Shown here: positions 1-12,890 of the stretch, in pieces
Position numbering within the stretch: position 1 is the first letter of the stretch
Layout of the letters: every line of letters starts with the position of its first letter
Source of the DNA: Branchiostoma floridae
Lineage: Eukaryota > Chordata > Leptocardii > Amphioxiformes > Branchiostomatidae
Assembly: GCF_000003815.2 (NCBI RefSeq)
Contig: NC_049991.1
Coordinates: 13,369,438-13,433,437, forward strand
Length of the DNA stretch: 64,000 bases
Direction of reading: 5' to 3'
Program-made: the position numbers and the translations under genes
The notes under the pieces: model-generated
What the model was told of the DNA's origin: nothing
Seen by the model: only the letters and a program-made list of their open reading frames with translations
Database searches by the model: none

Positions 1-82
1 ACGCAAATTAAACGACGAAATGGAACAGTAAACTTAAAACTGCTATAGTCAGATACGTTACACATCACTCTTTCCTATTCAG

Positions 83-3000
83 ATGACCCACCAAAGCAGA
101 AGACCAGCTCTTCTGGGAGACAGAGAACACCTGAGAAGTAAGTAGGGACAGATCAAATATTGTGGGACTGTGAAGATGGAAAAAGAATATGTAGCTCATA
201 ATTTGCACACAAAATCAGACACACAAAAAATAGATGGATGGACAAAAGAAGAAACGTTTGCAATTAAGCACTAGCTGTTGACCTGAAAGAAGTTATTTGC
301 ATATGGAAAATAACTTACATTGACATAAGCCTTATAATCCTTAAATACATTTAATGTGTATTTAAATACATTTTATAAATACATGTACAGATGTATGATT
401 TTTAAAACTGTTCTTTTGTTGTTTTCATACCCTGCAGGTCTAAAGTAGACTTTGATGAAGACTTCTATGCCAACCTAGCAGCTGAAGCTGATTTTGATGA
501 AGTAAGAATGCTCTTTATTTTGTACCTTCCCTTGATGAATGATGTCCTATAAATCATTTTGTATTGAATTTTAGTACAGTAGAAGCCGCTTAATTGCACA
601 CCCCATTTGCCAGTGCATTTCGTGCACTTATCCAAAAGGTGCAACAAAGCGAAGATATTAAGCTGGAGTGCACCGCCATGGGATTTTGGGATTTCGTGCA
701 ATTAACAGAAGTGTGCGATTATCCGCTGTGCAATTAACAGGCTTCTACTGTATCACACTGATTCCAAGTGTCAACATTACCGAGTATTTTTCCTTTACTA
801 TTTCTCAGGAGTCAGAAGTGTCCGAGGCAGATCCTCAACAAGTGGTTGGATCAATGGGGGTGAGTGTACACCATTTCAATACTGTAGAAATCCATAAACT
901 ATGGTGTCATAAATGTTTAATGTTGCTTATACTTTGGATGAAACATGTAGTATATATGGTGGTAGTCATCATGGTACAAAGTACATACTATTTTAGATTT
1001 CAGTAAGTCATGACAACATGTTTCCTTGTTACCAGTAAAATTCAAATAGTGTAGTTAAAGGTTTTGTTTGTGTCAGTGTATAGAGCTGGTATGACTCAAT
1101 TACTTCACAATTTTACATTTCCCACAACTTAAACCTCTGAAGGTATAAGAAAACCATGTATATTCCATTGTAGGACATTGATGACATGGATGCAGAATTG
1201 TTTGGAAGCTCTCTGAAGAGAAAGAAAACCCCACCATCTAGGGGCAGTGCTGTCAGTACCCCACCTTCCAGGGGTGGGGAGAACAAACCCTTATCCCCCT
1301 CCCTCAGGACAAAGTCTGGCTCTCCTACATCTGCAAGGTGAGTTACAAAAGTTGAGGGATACATGTAAAGACTTTACTGTACAAAAATTTTGGACTGACA
1401 AAGAAAGTCCAGTTACCTAAATGAAAAGCTTCCAGTCCAAGCTTATCTTTAATGTTTATGCAGAAGTATTTTAACAGTTTTCATGTAGGTCTGTATGGCG
1501 CAGAAGCAAAATTACATCAGCAACACTTGTTGTGTATTGGAAATTCTAAACTCAGATTACCTGTATCACATTTTTATACCTACAGGAAGTCTGTTACTTT
1601 TTCTGACAACAAGAAGCCAGCCACCACCAGCTCTGATGTCAGCAGTTCTTACAATGTAGACATTTCCGTGTCTGTGGGACCTGGTAAGGCTTGGCATAGT
1701 TTACTGTTATCACACTATGAAAGCATACATTTACATGTCATGTACTTCAAATATTCCCAGGAAATGTTGATATTTTAAAAAGTATACTTAATGGATAACA
1801 TGATATGATTGTGTACATTAAGGTTGGGGAAAATTTCTCTAGTAAGATAGATGTATGTAACAGTGGGGTTCTAGCGCTGCCAAACTGACCACGCCAACAG
1901 CTCTTGAGCTTTTGGTGTTGTGGTTAGCACGTTGGATTTGTGATCCGGCTGCCCGGGTTCGGCGCGGGTTCGAATCCCGGGAGTCGGGGTGTTGTTTCTT
2001 TCTGTTCTTACTCGCCCTCTGGTTGTTTCATGTATACCATTGTGTCAAAGTTTGCCATAACCAGAGGTATTCTGTGTGTTGATGACAAATAGCCATTGCT
2101 GTTCCTCCATGGGAAATGTTCTTGTTTTATAATTTTTCTCCCAGACAAGGACTCCAGTACCAAGGACAGCCAGTCCCCAGAACCAGCCAGGAAACCTGGC
2201 TCCAGAGGGTACAAGGGCAAGAAATTCCAGACAGACTTTGGAGGTAAGGTACAGACACAAACGTCTGCTTTGAATACAGATTGTCTCTTTAATGTAATAT
2301 TCAATATCAAGGTCCAAACTGAAATTGAGTCAAGGGTAGGTCAATGCAAGATGATATCATGGGGGGACAAGTTTTTGCAGGTATATGTTCCTTGTTCGTG
2401 TAAGGAATGTAGGATGGTGGTTCGATTCCCTTAAGTTCAGGTCCGTTGCAGCGGGTTTAGGAGGGTTGAGAGCACGACAGACGGACAACAAAAGAAAATA
2501 TGTCCAGCCGCTTTGAATGCTTGTACTCAACTCCACCTTATTCAAGTGTGCGAACGCGTTCGAAACACGTTCGAACACCACACCTTAGGAACGAGCACAA
2601 ACATCGCTATTCGACGTCAAACACCTGCGCTCGCCCGCAGGTGTGGACGTGAAACTGTTGCGATCTAAGAACGTTCTTTACTATCCAGACTTGTACCTTT
2701 CCTACATTCGCAAGTTAAGAAGCATCAGAAAAGACTTGCAATACTGAAACACTAACCTGTGTGTTTTTTCTGCAGATTTTGATGAGGATGACCCACTTGC
2801 GGGTCTACTGTCAGATGAGGAGGATGCCCCAAAGAAGAAGAAACCAGCCAAGAAAACACCACAAAGAAAGGTGACAGAAGAGACACAAAGTTCACCAGGG
2901 GCAAAACCGGGTGGAACCGTCCCTAGAGGTATGCTGTTCAATAACGTTAAATATGATGTATGTCTACAGAGTAAGAGACATCTAAAGTAAGAGATCTGAC

Positions 3001-6000
3001 TGGTCAGTGTATGCTTTTCTTTTATTGTGCATGTGTAGAGTAGAATGGATTCATTCCTCAGGTAACAGACATCTCATATGCCATTGTCATCCCTCAGTAA
3101 GAGATCTTGAGCTACAGAGTTCCCATTCAGAACTCTAACCTTCTGGAAAATAGACCACGCTTAAAAGAGAATATGGTAACAAATTTCATTGAAGATGTTA
3201 CAGACCATGTGAACAAACCTTGTGGTTGTTCATTTCATTTTCCTATTTCCCTCTGTTAGTTCTATTTGAAATTTTTTTCAACTGTTGACCATTTTGATGT
3301 TAAGTTATTTCACACTCTGTTCTTTTACCACAGCAGAGGAGATATCTCCAAGGATGTCGGAGCCTGAGAGGCCACGGACGTCTCACGGCCGGAGACAGGA
3401 TGAGCCGGAGGAGGAGAGGAGGGTACAGACCGCTCCTCCTGCTGGACAACAGGAGAAGAAACAACCAGGTCTGAAAGGGCTTGTTTAAGTTCAGATAAAA
3501 TGCTAACAAGAAGTCAAATCAGATGAATTTACAAACTTGCCAGATACAGGGGTCCAAGGAATCTCAACACACCAGTCTGAAATACATCACCCTTTAGGTA
3601 GCATTCCTAGATGGATTTCAGGCTAATGTCAGGAGACAGTAAAAAAACATCAATGACCTAGCATACAAGCCAATATGATGATACACATAGTACAGTTTAT
3701 TTTGTCACCCATCATCAATATTGAACTTCAATAAAGATACACTTTGTCTTTATGCCAAGGACAGAGATCCAAGAAAGTTGATGTTCTTAACAATGTTATC
3801 TCACCTCAGGAGTCCAAAATCCCCAAAACAATATTGTAGAAAGAGAAGGTGATTCTAGATGTTTACAATTCTCGCACAAAATGCAGAGATCAGCTCCAGC
3901 CCTCGCCAGGAGAAAACCACAGCTTCCAGAAGAGGCAAGCCTAAAAGGGAAGAGATCTCCTTTGATGATGATGATGATGACTTAATGGGAACAATGGGGT
4001 TTGATGACAGCCCTCGACAGGAGAAGAAAGTTGTGCAGAAGAAACAAGAGGACCAGGAAGAGTAAGTTTTAATATACATGTAATAACTTATGGTGGTAAT
4101 ACAATTTAATGTAGCTGCCTGGAGTTAAACTCATGCATGTTTTATCAAAGGAACAAGGTCAACTGTAAGTGACCCTAATCTACAAATTGATGCAATATTG
4201 CTCTACCAAAACATGCACTCTCACTTCTAAAATACAACTGTTACAATGTTGAATGCTGTGCATTACTGGACTGCCACATATAAGAAACATACTAACATAT
4301 GGTGTACTTTCGGCAGCTATCCTTTACCCACAGTTAAGGAAGAAGACGATTCAGACAAGTGAGCAAAAATTGGAGTAATTACTTCAGCACATTAACGGCC
4401 AAAAAGCACTTCTTAAATAACGTCTTAATTTGTAATTATACAGCTTTCTCATGCACAGTAAAATGTGCCTGTATTTTCACAAGGTTGATACGATTCTATC
4501 TTGTTCCTTTATGACCTCAGATAGATTGTTTAACCAACATTTTTACCATCAGCTTACAACAGCAAATTGCTGCAGAGGAGGAACAGGACCAGTTGGATGA
4601 GTGAGAAAACATTACAGATTTGATGTCCTAACATATTGAATTGAATGGTGAATGTGTGTTTTTCCACCTGCAATCAACTTCTCTTCACCAAGGTGAAAGA
4701 TTTACCAACTGACTTGCTAAGATGTGCAAAACTGCACCTGTTCTCAAACTTAGATATAAGCTCTGTAGATTCTACACACAGTAACTACTTCTTGTGATTG
4801 CATGTTAAGGTGTCATCCTCCCTCTGTACTTATTCAGTTATTGACACTCACATTTCTTTACATTGCAGTGAATTTAGGCAAATATTGCAAAGGAAGTGTA
4901 AGGATTGGTTTCATCCGGCATTTAAGTGGAACGTTTTCTGTTTTTCCAGTGATGGGAAGTCTGCCAAGTCCAGGTTTGATGCACTGCTGGGAGTGGGGAC
5001 AGCCAAGAAGCTACTGGAGAGGCCTGGGACAGGGGAGAGGAAAGAGTTTTCACTGGACAAGTACAAAAAGCCACAACAAGGTAGAGAGATATGTGCAAAT
5101 GCTAACTGATATACAGATATTCTATATGTAGAAACAGTAACAAGTACCAGAGAACCATTTCAAGTTATAATGATAGATGCTGATTGCTCTATTAATTTGC
5201 ATTTCAAAGTCAATCACTCACTGTAATAACAGCTTTAAAACATGATATTTCTACCTGTACCTAAACTTAAGTTATCTGTTACAGTAGTACTTTATGTACA
5301 ATGCATGCTTAAAACAATTCAGGCTGTGTCATACTTTGTGAGTGTGATTAAAGAAAGCTGAACCTATACCAATGCTGTATATCACAGATGAAAAGAAAGA
5401 GAAGGAGCCCACTGAAGAAGACTTCAACTTCGGGTCATACATGCCGTCAGCTGCTGCCAAGACTCCGCCATCCCGGGGGAGACCACGCACAGGGGACAGG
5501 TCTGTCAGGTCTGGGCAGCGTTCATTTTGTGTCTGTCTAGCTTGAAACATACATTGTATCGTATTTTTGGATGAATTTTTTATTTTTTTTTTGGTAGTCT
5601 TTCGACTGGAGTGTTTGAAAGGCTTGGGGAAGACCTGAATCCAGATTCTGGGTTTTTAAGGCCCCCTTTTTACCAGGAAGCAATTTCAGTTGATCAGCTT
5701 GGTTGTAGTTTAGTTTCAGCCTCTAGTAGAAAGGAGGTATAAAGGCAGAACAGGACAACCTTCTAAAAGTCACCTTTTCTGCTTGCTAGGTGTAACTCTC
5801 CCAGGGAGATTCTTGCTTTTTGAGCACCTTCTGTGTGTGATTATCTTGTATGAAGTTTTGTTTATTGATGTTGTTCCTATATTGTCCATATTTAGGTTTG
5901 AGGATGATGATGACATCTTCGGCTCCCCCCAAGGGAAGACCCCCTCCCGAGGGGGGCGCAGAAGTGCCCTGGACGACCTGTTGGACCCCACCCCTAGTGC

Positions 6001-7141
6001 CAAAAAACCTCCAACCCCCAAGTCTGGAAAACTGAAGACTCCTGCTGGTATGTAAACAGATACATACAATGTGATATATTATTACGATGCTGTGACTCTT
6101 GGAAATATGAAGATATCTTTTTTGAATATATTGATATTTGAAAATATGTCACATATTATACAGAAAAAGGGCGTAAATTTAAAAAATAAATGCAATGTTT
6201 GTCTATATCCAACGGAAATATGCTTAATCATTAGTTAATGTGAAATTTGGAAACAATCAAGATCAACATGTTTTCCTTATCCAGAGAAAGACAAGGACTC
6301 AGACTGGCTTGGTCTGAAGGATTCTGACAACAAGAGCAACGACCCATCTGATTGGCTGGGAATGACCACATCCAGCAAAACTGACCAATCAGGTACCATC
6401 TCTGATTCAACTCCAGCCAAAAAGGAAGGGAAGGACACGAGTAGTTCAGCGGCAGATTTTCTTGGCCTTGGTGACGAGGTTGACCCTGACACCTTGACCT
6501 CGAGTACAAGAGGACACCAGGACGCTCCATTCCGATCCACCGTAGACGAGGGTAAAGCAGACATCTTCACAGCCCCTGCACTACGAGACCAGACCTCCCC
6601 TTTCCCGTGGGATGGCCCGACCGGTGGTCGCCCTCGGAGGCGCCAGCCTGGTACAGCGGGGCTGCTAGACAGTGGGCCGATATCTCCCAGAGACACTGGG
6701 CCTCTGGATGATGATCCTGTTCGAGACCATCCTCCGCTGAGAAGAAGTGGCGACCCCTTGTCTATGGATGATCCCCTAGCTATGGATGGTCCTGTAGACC
6801 CACTGGGACCAGTAGGTCCCCTACCCAGGAGTAGTCCTGTTATAGGGCGGGACCATCAACAGCCAGAACTGCCAAGGAGAGCTTCACAGCCTGCTAGAAG
6901 AGGGCCACAAATGGGAGAGGGACAACAGCACATGCAGGTCCAGCCTCCTTCTCAGCCTGCCATTGGGCAAGCTCGGCCCTTACCCACACCCTCAGTACCA
7001 CAGGGGCACACTGGGACATATGGAGCCAACGAGAGGCTGAGTCTAGAACTGCAGCAGCAGGCAGATATGTTCAAACAGCAGCAGGAAATGTTAGCCCGAC
7101 AGAACCAGGAGATGGTGCGGCAACAACAGGAGCAGATCAAG
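83..7141 (+). CDS. FBF1: FBF1 acidic, disordered N-terminal region (exons 1-15 seen here)
   Basis: These fifteen exons encode a low-complexity region rich in Asp, Glu, Lys, Pro and Ser. Short conserved blocks recur: FDEDFYANLAAEADFDE at 455-501, DIDDMDAELFGSSL at 1174, FDEDDPLAGLLSDEE at 2777, SFDDDDDDLMGTMGFDDSP near 3,957, and SRFDALLGVGTAKKLLERPG near 4,970. Exon 15 (6,285-7,141) is unusually long at 857 nt. It contains two DWLGL motifs, then a proline- and glutamine-rich stretch leading into the coiled coil. The exons at 4,317-4,358 (42 nt) and 4,553-4,600 (48 nt) are tiny and symmetric, so each could be skipped without a frameshift. Confidence 0.85.
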
Positions 7142-10100
7142 GTAGGACAGGTGATAAATATAATATGGTGTTTAGCTTGTCGAAGGCCATGAGCTTTACA
7201 AGTACTGTAGCATCTAGTAGACAAGTATATGTAAATGCACATTAGATTGTACATTTAACATTGCAATTTTGACAACAAAAATTTTTTGTATATCACGAGT
7301 CCTGACAGAGGAGCAAGGGGCCAGTCCCTAACTTAGCACTGGGGCAGGAAGGCAGGCAATGAACTTCTTTAGAATCAGTTGCTGTACCAATGGTGAAAAT
7401 TTCCTGATTTAGAATTCCAGGAAACTCATGATTGCTACTATCATGTATTCTCTGCCCCTACGTGTAGGCTCTCCACATGCAGCAGGAAAGACTGATGCAG
7501 CAGATCTCACCCCGTTCTCAAATGGCCTCTCATTCAGCAATGGCACCCCAGTCCCAGATGACTCCTAACTACCAGCTGCCAACTTATCAGCTACCTACAA
7601 TGGGACATTCACCTGCCAATGTTAGTGATCTAGAAAGCAAGGTAACTTTTATCTCGTGTCCTCTCCTTCTTTTTTTGCTTCTCTCTTTTTTCTTTCATTG
7701 CTCTCGTATTGCATACCCAAGAAAGTAAACATTAACACAATTTTTTGCATCTTTCGTTTCCATGCTTAATATCATTATGAATCTTGTTGAGATCAATGCC
7801 CATTAGTGGATAAGAGAGTCTTTATGAAGGATTCCTGTTCCATCCCCCCCAGATCCGTCAGCTGCAGGCAGAGAGAGATCACCTACAGATCATGTTGGAG
7901 TCCAGTAAACACAGGCACCAGGAGGAGCTGTCCAGTGTGGAGGAGGCTCACAAGGCACGGCTACAGCTGGCTGAGGAGTCCTTTCAGCGCAGGGAGGCTA
8001 GGTCAGAACACTGTGAAGTTATCTTGAGTCTTACTATGTCTTTTCTCTATTGATGTGGTCAGTACATACATGTACAAGATATGTCAGATGATAAAAGAAT
8101 ACAGTGACTGCATATTTTGTTTAGACCTTCTGTCAGAGCCTTTTGTAGCTACATTTTACACAATTCAGGGGAAATGGTATGGGTACAATGAAATAAACAC
8201 AAATTTCAGGTAGAAACCTTGCTATTCTTGTTTTTTAACCTGGGATGTGACAAAACAAGATCGCATCAACTAAGTTGTAGGAATTTCATATTTGTAAACC
8301 TAGCTTGAGACAACCTAATCATGTTCCAATACTCTGAAGGTACCACACTGCACCAAACTTGTATTGTTTACTGGAGATGGCTATCACATTGTGTTTTTCT
8401 TTAACATACAGGCTTCAGACAGCTACCATGTTTTGTTTTTCCTTCCCCACAGGCTGCGAGAGGAGAACGAGCAGCTGGTGACCCAGCACCTGGCGCGGCT
8501 GAAGACAGCTGATGAGGAGAAGGCGCAGGTGCAGGCTGCTCACCATAAGAAGGTCCTGGAGCTGCAGGCTGAGAAGTCTGAGGAACTGGAGAGGATCAAG
8601 GAACTACATAGGTATGATAAATAACATTATGTATGTCTTCATAGAACATGTACAATGTATAAGAATTTGATATTTGGAATGTGTATTCTTGAGGCAAATG
8701 AAAATATAGCTCACACACACATACACACACACATACAAATCATATTGTGATAACACAATTAGCTGTGCATCTATAACATATGGGCAATTTTTTGCCTGTC
8801 AAAAAAATGATTAATTTTATGAGTGCTGAACAAAGTGCGTCAGAATCTCCATGTGCTTATTTTTCCAAGCTACTTTATGTGTGACAGTCTCAGATGTGCT
8901 TAAATGTTGTGATATCAATGTTTTTTTAGCTACTCAAATTTTAGTGTTTCTATAGCCTTGTACAGTTGTACACATCCTGGTTCCCAGTTTTATGTGTTTT
9001 GGCTTTTTCCCCAGAAAATCCGTCCAGGAGCTTCAGTCTGACCACGAGGACCAGCTGAACAGACTCCACAGGATGAGAGAACAGGAGATCGAGGCAGCTA
9101 CAAGTGCTACCAGACATACAAGGTCTATCATTAAGTCTATTGTATATAATTATGCATTCTTTGTTTCCTCATGCCCCACTGGCCAGGGTGTTGATGCAAA
9201 AGTCCTACAAGGCACAACACATTTACAAAAGTTGGCATAAATTTGTTAGCATTAGTTATGTTTCTATGTTATTATGTTTCGGTAGTGCAAATAAGACATT
9301 GAAATTATATGATTGTAAACAAGAGGGCCCTTACCCTGCCTGCATACCAAATCCTCTTCACTCCCTTTGGTGGGGCATAAGGCGCTGACGAACTTTCTCT
9401 ACTCCTTCTTATCTTGGGAGATCCATCTGATCTTGTGACAGGTCTTCTGTGCTGCCTTCATATCCCATTCTACAGTCCTTATCCCGGTCCCTAATGGCCA
9501 GCCTTTGTTGTGTTACCCTTGAGGAGTCCATTTGAGGGCAACACGTCTGTTAAACTAGAAAATTGTGATCTGTGGTGCACAATGTACATGAAGTCTGTTT
9601 CGGCTGTTTTTGTGTAGATCCCTCCAGTCAGTGGTGCAGAAAGTTGAGGAGAATGCTAAGAACCTGGGGCAGCTGTCCTTCAAGCTGGAGGGGCACCACA
9701 TCTCAGGGCTGGAGGAGAGGGAGACTGCAGCCAGGGAGCTGGAGAGGCAGCTCAAATGTACGTGTTTAGTTGGTGCAACACAATGTTTCTGTGAGATTTT
9801 GGAATGGTATATATTTTAATGGCTTTGCCTGTGAGTGTTCAAATATTTTACCTTGGGATCCTTGTTAAGTTGATGGCTTTATTATACACATTTATCAACA
9901 TGGCAAAGCCCTGCATTCATCTAACAAAATGTCCCAACTCTGGGAATGAACCTGATTAAAGGCTTTTTGTTGTATAAACCTGTCTTATGTAGATATATAT
10001 AATTATATTAATAATGTGATATGTTCATATTAGCCTTTGTCTATCCTAGTACTTTTCTAGAATTACATTTGAGTCATTTGTATATTTGATGATATCCTCA

Positions 10101-12890
10101 TTAGATTGTGTTGACTATCACAGATATTTTAATCATTTTACATTCATTTGTTTTTCCCTCACTGCAATATCCAACAAACTTATTTTGTATACTAAATATT
10201 TTGTCTGCACTTTTCCTCAGTGCTGCAGGAGAGACTGGGTCACCAGCAGGAGGAGAACGAGCGCGAGCGGACCAGGCTCCAGGATCTGATTGGTCGACTG
10301 GAGGCACGGCTGACGGAGCAAGGTCGTCAGCTGGAGGAGGAGAGGTGGAAGGTCAAGTCTGAACAGAACAGGGTCCAGGTAAATTAACTTAGCCTTCATA
10401 GTAGTATTCCATGTAAAATTTCCACATGACCTAGTTGTACCAGGTAACTCATGGTACAAGGGCTATGATCGTAACATATACCATCTTCTCATATACCCAT
10501 AATTGAACAGTTGTATTTCATATCAAAATTGCATTTTGTGAACGTTGTTTACACCAAATTGGTTTGAATCTTTAGACTTATGTTTGGTCTCCTTTTGTAA
10601 AAAAAATCATTATTTTTTTGCCCCAGTCATAAATAATGTCTATGGGAAAAGTAACTTAAGAAAGATCTATCCTTATGCCAGGCCTTGCAGAAGTCCCTTG
10701 AGGAAGAACGGCGGTACCTGTCCCAGCAGCTGGCCATGGAGAGGGAGTCTGTACAGCGGGCCAAGAATGAGCTCATGGAGGAACAGAAGCAGGTCATGGC
10801 TCAGTGTGCTGAGGAGAGGAGGAAACTGGCTACAGGTGCGTGGATGTCTTTTGTTTGCAGGACTTTCACAATACATTTATGTCAGTTGGTACTGTAGATG
10901 GACTGAAAATTATTATGCTGTAGAGTATCATAGTTCTAGGTATGTCATATAACTATAAGGTAGTGTCTAAGCTTGAAGCTGTGCTTGGGCCAATTATCAA
11001 ACAGATCCCAGGTCTTAGCTAAGCCATGCATCACTAACAATAATAGTATGTATAGTAATGCAAATGAGTTACAGTTCCATACTCATGATTGCCTATGTTA
11101 TACTTATAGTGTCTACTACCTGATTGTTGTCTAATAGTATTTGGTAAAGAAGAATTCATAAATTGTTTTACACCTTGATTTAAGAAGCCGTTTATTTTTC
11201 AGAGTGGGCAGAATTCCACACTGCAGAAAGAGTCGCTAAGGAGAGAGCCACTGACCAATCAGCACGCAGCATCAAAACAGAGGCAGAGAGAGAAAGCACC
11301 ATTAAGTCACTGGCACAGGAACAGGCCTCCATTACTGTCAAGTTGAACGACCTCAGACTGGAGGAAGAACGACTCAATCAGGAGAAAATTGCTTTGAACG
11401 AGAAAAGACAGGTAATAAAGTCATGGGTATTTACTATAGGAGCTGGTGCGGGCATTGCCTCTGGTTGGCATAGAATATTGCTCAAGTCTAAACGTGTAGC
11501 CATGCAAACAAAAAGAATTGGGAAAAAAGTTGTACTGATCTATAAATTCAACAGATAATGCATGCATTGTCATCAACTTTTCAAGGTTTAGACTGCAAAT
11601 TTAATGGAAGGGGAGCTCCTTGTCATGTACATTTTTTGTATGAACCCTGAAAATGTATAAACAGTACTTTTTTTAGTGTGATACCAATGTTGTGTTCCTT
11701 TCCTGGCCAGGCATTGGATGCAGAAGCAGAAAAGATGGCATACCTCAGCAAACAGGTGGCCAGAAAGTCAGAGGAGATAGAGACTGTGAGCCTGGAGGCT
11801 GCGCAGAACAGAGAGGAGGGACAGAGGGCGCTGGTGGAGGCACGCAGGGTTGAGGCCGAGCAGGACAAGAGACTGGGTACCATCGAGTCTCAGTTACAGT
11901 ATCTCAGGCAGCAGGAGAAACAGATAGCAGAGGTGGGCAACTATCAATACCGTGGTTATTACCTCCAATGAAGATGGAGGTTCTATTATATTTAGCAGCA
12001 TTTTGTTTTTAGCACAATAGCTCAAGAAAGCCTGAGTGGATTGTTTTGATACTTGGTGTGTGGGTAGGTCTTGATAGGACCTTGAAATGATTTGGACCCC
12101 CTAGCAGCTTGTTACTGGAATATTGTAAAACTATAGTTACTGGCAAGAATGGAATCAAAGGAAGAGTGCTGCATACTACACATCTGAGGTGTTATATGAC
12201 ACTACACTCCATAGTTGATGATCAACACGAATTACTCCATTTATGACGTATGAATTTATGGGAGTGACACAATGATGGTTGGAAAAGTTCCTTGGTACTT
12301 AGGCCATCTTTTTTGTATTACTAATTAAAAATTTATTACATTGATGTTTTTTTCTTTTATAGGAACGGCTCTCTCTTGCAAAGGACAAGAGAGATCTGGA
12401 GCAGACAATGGGATCATATGTGTGTATCAATTGTCGCACACCTGTTAGGGATAACAGCAGAGGCTTTGCACAGCAGCCAATCAACATTCAGCAATTAGGA
12501 CCTCAACCAATCAACTACCAGCAAGTGCCACAAACTTTACCACAGTCTCTGATGACCTCTCCATCCCAGGGCCTGTCTTCACCTCAAATAGGGATGGTCA
12601 TGCCTTCCCCGGAGTCCTCTTACACAGCGGCTTTACCAAGTTCTGTGCTGGACTCATCACCTCAGCCTAATGGGAGTTTTGGGTCCCCACAACATGAGAA
12701 TGGGGTAATACCAGTGCCTTTTCACCCTGCCATGTCACCTGTAGCAGCTGATCTGGCCAGGAAGTTGTTGAATTGGAAGAATTCATCAGAGAGGGACAAA
12801 GAATACTTGGACAATGAGAAGTTTTACTTAGAAACTCTGAAACATTCCCCGTATCATAGCAATAGCTCAAGTCCTCAGAAAGTGACATGA
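83..12890 (+). CDS. FBF1: FBF1 homologue, Fas-binding factor 1 (3' 25 exons; 5' end outside window)
   Basis: FBF1 is known as a component of the distal appendages/transition fibres at the ciliary base and of epithelial apical junctions. I chained 25 exons with conserved splice sites and consistent phase: 83-137, 438-501, 809-859, 1174-1337, 1586-1683, 2145-2243, 2776-2928, 3334-3468, 3887-4061, 4317-4358, 4553-4600, 4950-5080, 5388-5508, 5896-6047, 6285-7141, 7468-7641, 7853-8001, 8453-8611, 9015-9122, 9618-9757, 10221-10378, 10682-10835, 11203-11411, 11711-11932, 12363-12890. They give 1,447 residues before TGA at 12,888. The N-terminal part is acidic and disordered with FBF1-like motifs (DDPLAGLLSDEE, FNFGSYMPSA, RRSALDDLLDPTP, repeated DWLGL). 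From about 7,040 on it is a long coiled coil (LEEERWKVKSEQ, EWAEFHTAERVAKERA), the most family-specific part. The 5498-5508 donor is chosen over one at 5500; both are possible. The protein is longer than the roughly 1,130-residue vertebrate form. The assignment is from remembered family motifs, not a search. Confidence 0.9.
575..752. mobile_element. Short inverted-repeat (MITE-like) element in an FBF1 intron
   Basis: The 178-bp segment starts with TACAGTAGAAGCCGCTTAAT and ends with the near-perfect inverse ATTAACAGGCTTCTACTGTA. Both ends carry TA, the usual target of Tc1/mariner-type insertion. Further copies of the motif (GTGCAATTAA, GTGCACTT) occur inside, so the termini have sub-repeats. 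No coding capacity is visible. Confidence 0.75.
1861..2000 (+). repeat. tRNA-like SINE-type repeat
   Basis: The segment contains an A-box-like stretch (TGGTGTTGTGGTTAGCAC, from about 1,913) and a perfect RNA polymerase III B box (GGTTCGAATCC at 1,967-1,977), in the spacing of a tRNA. The anticodon-loop position reads TTTGTGA, as in a His-type tRNA, but the acceptor-stem halves do not pair well, so it is unlikely to be a functional tRNA gene. The leader (CAGTGGGGTTC ... AGCGCTGCCAAACTGACCA) recurs at 57,391-57,700, showing a dispersed family. Confidence 0.6.
7468..12890 (+). CDS. FBF1: FBF1 C-terminal coiled-coil region and tail (last 10 exons)
   Basis: After a Met/Gln/Pro-rich exon (7,468-7,641), eight exons (7,853-11,932) encode a nearly continuous Glu/Lys/Arg/Leu heptad pattern, matching the coiled-coil C-terminal part known for FBF1. 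The terminal exon (12,363-12,890) first finishes the coil (ERLSLAKDKRDLEQTM). It then has a CxxC-containing patch (YVCINCRTPV) and a Pro/Gln/Ser-rich tail ending in a conserved-looking basic/aromatic segment (DLARKLLNWKNSSERDKEYL). The stop is TGA at 12,888-12,890. Confidence 0.88.

Noticed and set aside
1913..1990. Functional tRNA-His gene
   Set aside because: A and B boxes are present but acceptor-stem ends do not pair convincingly, and the leader is shared with another repeat copy.
2008..2434. Overlapping open frames on both strands around an FBF1 exon
   Set aside because: Only 2,145-2,243 on the plus strand has splice sites and phase matching the gene.
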